A stretch of 47,342 nucleotides of DNA from contig JAHFRV010000022.1 of assembly GCA_023266095.1 (NCBI GenBank), positions 1 to 47,342 on the forward strand, written 5' to 3'. The notes below the pieces were generated by a model. The model had not been told where the DNA came from, did not search any database, and worked only from the letters and a program-made list of their open reading frames with translations. A program made the translations under genes and the position numbers. Positions 42,995 through 47,342 of this stretch are shown piece after piece (position 1 is the first letter of the stretch; the number at the start of each line of letters is the position of its first letter). The stretch comes from Gammaproteobacteria bacterium (GTDB lineage: Bacteria > Pseudomonadota > Gammaproteobacteria > DRLM01).

Positions 42995-43762
42995 ATGAGC
43001 GTAAGCATTAAAACAACGGACGAGATCGCCAAGATGCGGGTGGCGGGACGCTTGGCGGCGGAAGTGCTGCACATGATCCGCCCCTACGTGCAGGCCGGCG
43101 TCACTACCGAGGAGCTGGACCAGCGCTGCCACGACTACATCGTCAACGTCCAGCAGGCCATCCCCGCGCCGCTCAACTACCACGGTTTTCCCAAATCCAT
43201 CTGCACCTCGGTCAATCACCAGGTCTGCCATGGCATACCCGGCAAAAAGCGCCTCAAGCACGGCGATATCGTCAATATCGACGTCACTGTCATCAAAGAC
43301 GGTTTTCATGGCGACACCAGTAAGATGTTCTTCGTCGGCGAAGCCAGCCCCCTCGCCCGCCGTCTGGTGCAAGTCACCTATGAGTGTATGCGGATAGGCA
43401 TAGAAATGGTGAAGCCGGGGGTGCGGCTGGGCGACATCGGCCACGCCATTCAACAACACGCCGAGTCCTATAACTACTCCGTGGTGCGCGAGTATTGCGG
43501 CCACGGCATCGGCCGCCAGTTTCATGAAGACCCCCAGGTACTGCACTACGGCAAACCGGCTACCGGCCTGTCGCTGGAGCCGGGCATGACCTTCACCATC
43601 GAGCCGATGATCAACGCCGGCAAGCGAAACGTGAAATTGTTGCCGGACAATTGGACGGTGGTCACCAAGGACCACAGCCTCTCGGCCCAATGGGAGCACA
43701 CCCTGTTGGTGACCGACAGCGGCTTCGAGGTGTTCACCAAATGCCCGGACGACGACATTTGA
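42995..43762 (+). CDS. map: Type I methionine aminopeptidase
   Basis: Map removes N-terminal Met from nascent proteins. The 255-residue di-metal enzyme contains DEIAKMRVAGRLAAEVLHMI, the catalytic His region CTSVNHQVCHGIPG, metal ligands in NIDVTVIKDGFHGDTSKMFF, EYCGHGIGRQFHEDP, MTFTIEPMINAGKR, and the C-terminal QWEHTLLVTDSGFEV. It is divergent from rpsB, and its stop codon overlaps the likely TTG start of glnD. This map/rpsB divergence is an old proteobacterial arrangement. Confidence 0.97.
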   Translation: MSVSIKTTDEIAKMRVAGRLAAEVLHMIRPYVQAGVTTEELDQRCHDYIVNVQQAIPAPLNYHGFPKSICTSVNHQVCHGIPGKKRLKHGDIVNIDVTVIKDGFHGDTSKMFFVGEASPLARRLVQVTYECMRIGIEMVKPGVRLGDIGHAIQQHAESYNYSVVREYCGHGIGRQFHEDPQVLHYGKPATGLSLEPGMTFTIEPMINAGKRNVKLLPDNWTVVTKDHSLSAQWEHTLLVTDSGFEVFTKCPDDDI

Positions 43763-46452
43763 TCGGTTCCGCCCCCCCCGCCGCGGCCAGCGCGCCCGTC
43801 ACCGCCTTTGACGATCCCGCCCTGGCGGCGGCCCTCGCCGGCGCCGGCCCGACGGCGATCAAACTCTTCCGCGACGCCCTCAAACTCGCCAATCAGCAAC
43901 TCAAGAATGATTTTCTCGGCGGCACGCCCGCACACCCACTGGTGACGCGCCGCGCCCGCCTCGTCGACCAGCTGCTGCAAAAAATCTGGCCCCATTGGTT
44001 CGCGGCCCACACTGACGACGTGGCCCTGGTGGCGGTGGGCGGCTACGGCCGCGGCGAACTGCACCCCGGCTCGGACATCGACTTGCAGATCCTCATTGAG
44101 CCGGACCGCCGCGAAGCGCTGCGCGGCCAATTGGAAGAGTTCCTCACCTTTCTGTGGGACATCGGCCTGGAAGTGGGCCACAGCGTACGCAGCGTGGCCG
44201 AGTGCGCCGAAGAGGCGGCGAAAGACATCACCGTCGCCACCAATCTGATGGAAGCGCGCCATCTGGCGGGAACCCTCAGTTTGTACGAAGCCATGCGCGA
44301 AGCGGTGAGCCCGCCGCGCATCTGGTCCAGCCTGGCCTTCTTTCAGGCCAAGCTACTGGAACAGATCAACCGCCACCATAAATATCACGACACCGCCTAC
44401 AACCTCGAACCCAACATCAAGGAAGGACCCGGTGGCCTGCGCGATATTCAAGTGATCGGCTGGGTGGCCAAACGCCATTTCGGCGCGACCACCCTGCACG
44501 ATCTGGTCGATCACCGTTTTCTCACCGAGGCCGAATACCAGACGCTGATCGAAGGCCAGGATTTCCTGTGGCAGATCCGCTTCGCCCTGCACACCCTCAC
44601 CTGCCGACGCGAAGACCGTCTGTTGTTCGATTATCAGCGCAGCCTGGCCGATCAATTCGGCTACCGTGACGGCGGCCCCAGCCTGGCGGTCGAGCAATTC
44701 ATGAAGCAGTACTACCGCACGGTGATGGAGCTGAGCCGCCTCAACGAGATGTTGTTGCAGCTGTTCGAAGAAGCGATCCTCTACGCTGCCGAACCCGGCG
44801 CACCCACCCCCATCAACAAACGCTTCCAGAGCCGCAAAGGTTTCATCGAAGTGGTCAACGAGGGCGTGTTCAAGCGTTACCCGTTCGCGCTATTGGAAAT
44901 ATTTCTGCTGCTGGAACAACATCAGGAATTAAAGGGCGTGCGCGCCGCCACCATCCGGCTGATCCGCAACCACGGCCACCTCATCGACGACAAATTCCGC
45001 AACGACCTGCGCCACCGCGCCCTGTTCATGGAGATCCTCCGCCAGCCGCGCGGGGTGAGCGAACAACTGCGGCGCATGAACCGTTACGGCGTGCTGGCCG
45101 CCTACCTGCCGGCCTTCGGCAAAATCGTCGGTCTGATGCAGTACGATCTGTTTCACGTCTATACCGTGGACGAGCACACCCTCACCGTGATCCGCAATCT
45201 GCGCCGTTTCACGCGGCTCGAATACGCCAAGGAATTTCCGCTGTGCAGCGAGATCATGCAACAGCATATTCCCAAGCAGGAGCTGTTGTATCTCGCCGCG
45301 CTGTTTCACGACATCGCCAAGGGCCGCGGCGGCGATCACTCCGAGCTCGGCGAACAAGAGGCGCTGCACTTCTGTCTGCATCACGGTTTGAGCCAATACG
45401 ATGCGCGCTTGGTGGCTTGGCTGGTACGCCGTCATCTCATCATGTCGATGACCTCGCAGCGCAAGGACATCAGCGACCCGGACGTCATCAACGAATTCGC
45501 CCTCACCGTACGCAGCCCGGTGCATTTGAATTATCTGTATCTGCTCACCATCGCCGACATCCGCAGCACCAATCCCTCACTATGGAATAGCTGGAAAGAC
45601 ACGTTGCTGCTGGGTCTCTATACCGCCACCATGCGCGTCATCCGCCGCGGCCTGGACAATCATCTCGATCAGGCGGAACACATCGCCGCGATGCGCGCCG
45701 AGGCGCGCCAGCTGCTGCAAACCTATGGTAATGATGAGGAGATCATCGAGCGGGTGTGGCGGGATTTTCCGGACGACTACTTCGTGCGTTATAACGCCGA
45801 TGAAATCGCCTGGCATACCCAGGGCATCATTCAGAGCGCCCCCGCCGAACGGCCGCTGATCCTGGTGCGCCATCAAACCAAACGCGGCGGCACCGAGATA
45901 TTCATTCATACCCCGATCGACGACCGACTGTTCGCGCGCACCACCCACGCCCTCGATCAAATGGGTCTCAATATCGTCGATGCACGTATCATCGGCTCGC
46001 GTGACGGCCTGACCCTCGACACTTACATCGTGCTCGAAGACACCGGCCAACCGATCAGCAATCCCTATCGCATCGAAGACATCTTCAGCAAACTGCGCGC
46101 AAGCCTGACCGGTCTCGACCACGAACCGTCCATAACCCGCCGCCAGCCGCGCCAGTTCAAACACTTCGCCATCACCACCCAAGTCTCGTTCAGCGTCGAC
46201 GAGCGCAACCAAAAAACCGTGATGGAACTCATGACCATCGACCGTCCCGGCCTGCTGTCGCGGGTAGGACAGGCGCTGATGGAATGCGACGTGCGCCTGC
46301 ACAATGCCAAGATCGCCACCTTCGGCGCGCGGGTCGAAGACATCTTCCACATCACCGACCACCAGAACAAACCGCTGGCGCGCGACGAACAATTCCAGTG
46401 TCTGCGCGAGACCATCGTCCGCTACCTCGACACGCCGACACAGAATCGCTGA
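43759..46452 (+). CDS. glnD: [Protein-PII] uridylyltransferase GlnD
   Basis: GlnD uridylylates and deuridylylates PII according to the glutamine level, controlling nitrogen metabolism. A TTG at 43759, overlapping the map stop (TTGA), gives 897 residues, near E. coli length; the open frame extending upstream is map read out of frame. The nucleotidyltransferase domain has VGGYGRGELHPGSDIDLQIL. The central region includes EGPGGLRDIQVIGWVAKRHF. The HD hydrolase has ALFHDIAKGRGGDHSELGEQ. Two C-terminal ACT domains follow, the last with TIDRPGLLSRVGQALMECDV. Confidence 0.95.
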   Translation: MIGSAPPAAASAPVTAFDDPALAAALAGAGPTAIKLFRDALKLANQQLKNDFLGGTPAHPLVTRRARLVDQLLQKIWPHWFAAHTDDVALVAVGGYGRGELHPGSDIDLQILIEPDRREALRGQLEEFLTFLWDIGLEVGHSVRSVAECAEEAAKDITVATNLMEARHLAGTLSLYEAMREAVSPPRIWSSLAFFQAKLLEQINRHHKYHDTAYNLEPNIKEGPGGLRDIQVIGWVAKRHFGATTLHDLVDHRFLTEAEYQTLIEGQDFLWQIRFALHTLTCRREDRLLFDYQRSLADQFGYRDGGPSLAVEQFMKQYYRTVMELSRLNEMLLQLFEEAILYAAEPGAPTPINKRFQSRKGFIEVVNEGVFKRYPFALLEIFLLLEQHQELKGVRAATIRLIRNHGHLIDDKFRNDLRHRALFMEILRQPRGVSEQLRRMNRYGVLAAYLPAFGKIVGLMQYDLFHVYTVDEHTLTVIRNLRRFTRLEYAKEFPLCSEIMQQHIPKQELLYLAALFHDIAKGRGGDHSELGEQEALHFCLHHGLSQYDARLVAWLVRRHLIMSMTSQRKDISDPDVINEFALTVRSPVHLNYLYLLTIADIRSTNPSLWNSWKDTLLLGLYTATMRVIRRGLDNHLDQAEHIAAMRAEARQLLQTYGNDEEIIERVWRDFPDDYFVRYNADEIAWHTQGIIQSAPAERPLILVRHQTKRGGTEIFIHTPIDDRLFARTTHALDQMGLNIVDARIIGSRDGLTLDTYIVLEDTGQPISNPYRIEDIFSKLRASLTGLDHEPSITRRQPRQFKHFAITTQVSFSVDERNQKTVMELMTIDRPGLLSRVGQALMECDVRLHNAKIATFGARVEDIFHITDHQNKPLARDEQFQCLRETIVRYLDTPTQNR

Positions 46453-46460
46453 CCGCCGCC

Positions 46461-47072
46461 ATGCCCCCTCCCGCCCCGCTACGTTCGCTGCAACGCCACG
46501 GCCTGCCCGCCCTGTTGGCGCTGAGCTCGTTGCTGATCGCCCTACTCGGTGACAGCGCCGCCGAGGCGCTGCGCTACCAACGCGAGCCGATACTCGCCGG
46601 CGAGGTCTGGCGTCTCTTCACCGGCCACATCGTGCACCTCAGTTGGTCGCATTTGTGGCTCAACCTCGGCGGACTGGCATTGATCTGGTTTTTATTTCAC
46701 CACCAACTCAGCGCCGGGTTGTGGTGGCTGGCATTGCTGGTGAGCAGCCTGGTGGTGAGCGGTGGTTTTTTATTATTCGATCCCGCACTCGAATGGTACG
46801 TGGGTTTATCCGGCATCCTGCACGGCCTCTTCATGGCGGGCTTGATCGCCGGTTTGCGCGCGGGCGCATGGGCTGATTGGCTGTTGCTCAGCGCGGTGGC
46901 GGCCAAACTGATCTGGGAACAACTCTACGGCGCCCTGCCCGGCAGCGCCGAAGCCGCGGGCGGCAACGTCATCGTGGCTGCGCATTTGTACGGCGCGATC
47001 GGCGGCGCGGCGGTCGCGCTGGCACTGCGGTTTTATCAGCGGCGCAAAAGCGGTGAACGCGTCAGCAGTTGA
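46461..47072 (+). CDS. rrtA: Rhombosortase (RrtA-type rhomboid protease)
   Basis: The 203-residue rhomboid-like membrane serine protease starts at ATG 46461, 8 nt after glnD. The TM2 region carries HIVHLSWSHLWLNLGGLALI, the catalytic Ser117 is in YVGLSGILHGLF (GxSxxxH), and the catalytic His175 in VVAAHLYGAIGG. The short size and SGxLHG pattern fit rhombosortases, which cleave and anchor proteins with GlyGly-CTERM tails, rather than GlpG. No GlyGly-CTERM protein is encoded in this window, so substrates must lie elsewhere. Confidence 0.85.
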   Translation: MPPPAPLRSLQRHGLPALLALSSLLIALLGDSAAEALRYQREPILAGEVWRLFTGHIVHLSWSHLWLNLGGLALIWFLFHHQLSAGLWWLALLVSSLVVSGGFLLFDPALEWYVGLSGILHGLFMAGLIAGLRAGAWADWLLLSAVAAKLIWEQLYGALPGSAEAAGGNVIVAAHLYGAIGGAAVALALRFYQRRKSGERVSS

Positions 47073-47248
47073 AATAGGGGGCTAGTCCGCCCCAGCTTCC
47101 TCATTCAACCGATACCCCCTATTCAGCTGGTAAGCTACGGCGAGCATCGCGACCCGAATCGATCGCGAACGAAGCGGTTCATTCCATAGCGCATTCTACC
47201 CGCACTACTTAATAAGTTTTTTCAATGTAGATACCATCTCTCCCCTAC
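47073..47248. other. Intergenic region before the IS110 end
   Basis: No gene is visible. It separates the rhombosortase gene from an insertion sequence that runs off the window, so part of it may belong to the IS right flank. Confidence 0.5.
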
Positions 47249-47280
47249 CGCTACAAGCGGCATTTATGCCGCTTGTAGCG
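47249..47280. repeat. 15-bp perfect hairpin at the IS110 transposase 3' end
   Basis: CGCTACAAGCGGCAT (47249-47263) and its exact reverse complement (47266-47280) are separated by two bases. The right arm encodes the last codons and stop of the transposase gene. No T-tract follows on either strand. It may be a structural element of the IS end. Confidence 0.75.
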
Positions 47281-47341
47281 AATAAGCCTGTTGATGTTTC
47301 AGCACGCCAAAGCAGACGTGCACGATTTTTCGCATGACGGC
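47264..47341 (-). mobile_element. IS110-family transposase, 3' fragment (cut by window edge)
   Basis: The minus strand encodes a 25-residue C-terminus beginning AVMRKIVHVCFGVLKHQQ and ending QAA before TAA (47264-47266). The MRKIVHxCFGVLK block is the characteristic C-terminal end of IS110/IS116/IS902 serine-recombinase-like transposases. The rest of the gene lies beyond the window, so completeness cannot be judged. Confidence 0.75.
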
Positions 47342-47342
47342 A

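Noticed and set aside
43651-43758. N-terminal extension of GlnD inside map
   Set aside because: It overlaps the conserved C-terminus of methionine aminopeptidase in another frame and is not part of the GlnD family.
1-47342. CRISPR array or phage region
   Set aside because: No regularly spaced direct repeats, cas genes, integrase or phage structural genes were seen; the only direct tandem repeats code for TSP3 units.

Overview
The window is a chromosomal segment from a GC-rich Gram-negative bacterium, most likely a gammaproteobacterium outside the enterics. The evidence is the run rpsB-tsf-pyrH-frr-uppS-cdsA-dxr-rseP-bamA-skp-lpxD-fabZ-lpxA-lpxB, divergent from map-glnD, which is the classic proteobacterial (gamma/beta) arrangement, together with an AcrR/AcrAB-type efflux locus and a rhombosortase. 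I cannot name a genus from sequence alone.

Layout. (1) 1-725: gene-poor, visibly AT-richer flank. (2) 726-12902: eleven co-directional genes, many joined by ATGA overlaps, all encoding exported proteins. They are a di-CxxCH lipoprotein related to the hydrazine synthase alpha subunit, an SH3 + beta-barrel protein, a second beta-barrel protein, a TlpA thioredoxin, a DUF4266 lipoprotein ending in a Gly/Cys tail, a DUF3570 barrel, a small coiled-coil periplasmic protein, three TPR proteins (two of them lipoproteins) and a small exported protein. No energy-coupling motor or cytoplasmic enzyme is present. This is the best candidate here for an undescribed envelope system. (3) 13143-19880: an RND tripartite efflux operon followed by an AcrR-like repressor gene, with a near-perfect palindromic operator overlapping a sigma70 promoter ahead of the operon. 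(4) 20397-26839: an OmpA-like protein with thrombospondin type 3 repeats, divergent from a response regulator - LysM/FecR protein - CHASE2 histidine kinase operon. (5) 26845-28062: mscL and a DUF481 barrel protein on the minus strand. (6) 28312-28502: an IS630 transposase remnant and a perfect 16-bp inverted repeat that includes the end of lpxB. (7) 28488-42446: the translation/isoprenoid/phospholipid/lipid A/outer-membrane assembly cluster on the minus strand, with a MITE-like repeat between lpxA and lpxB. (8) 42447-42994: the divergent rpsB/map region, containing a stringent-type promoter, a long rpsB leader, and an orphan intrinsic terminator next to structured sequence that may be a small RNA. 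(9) 42995-47072: map, glnD and a rhombosortase gene. (10) 47249-47342: the 3' end of an IS110-family transposase gene with a strong hairpin.

Functionally, the right half is essential housekeeping for ribosome assembly and envelope biogenesis. The left half is accessory envelope biology: an outer-membrane/periplasmic complex of unknown role, drug efflux, and an envelope-sensing two-component system. Start codons were adjusted where Shine-Dalgarno sites, signal peptides or overlaps with upstream stop codons favoured a different start from the longest open frame; alternatives are stated in the entries.
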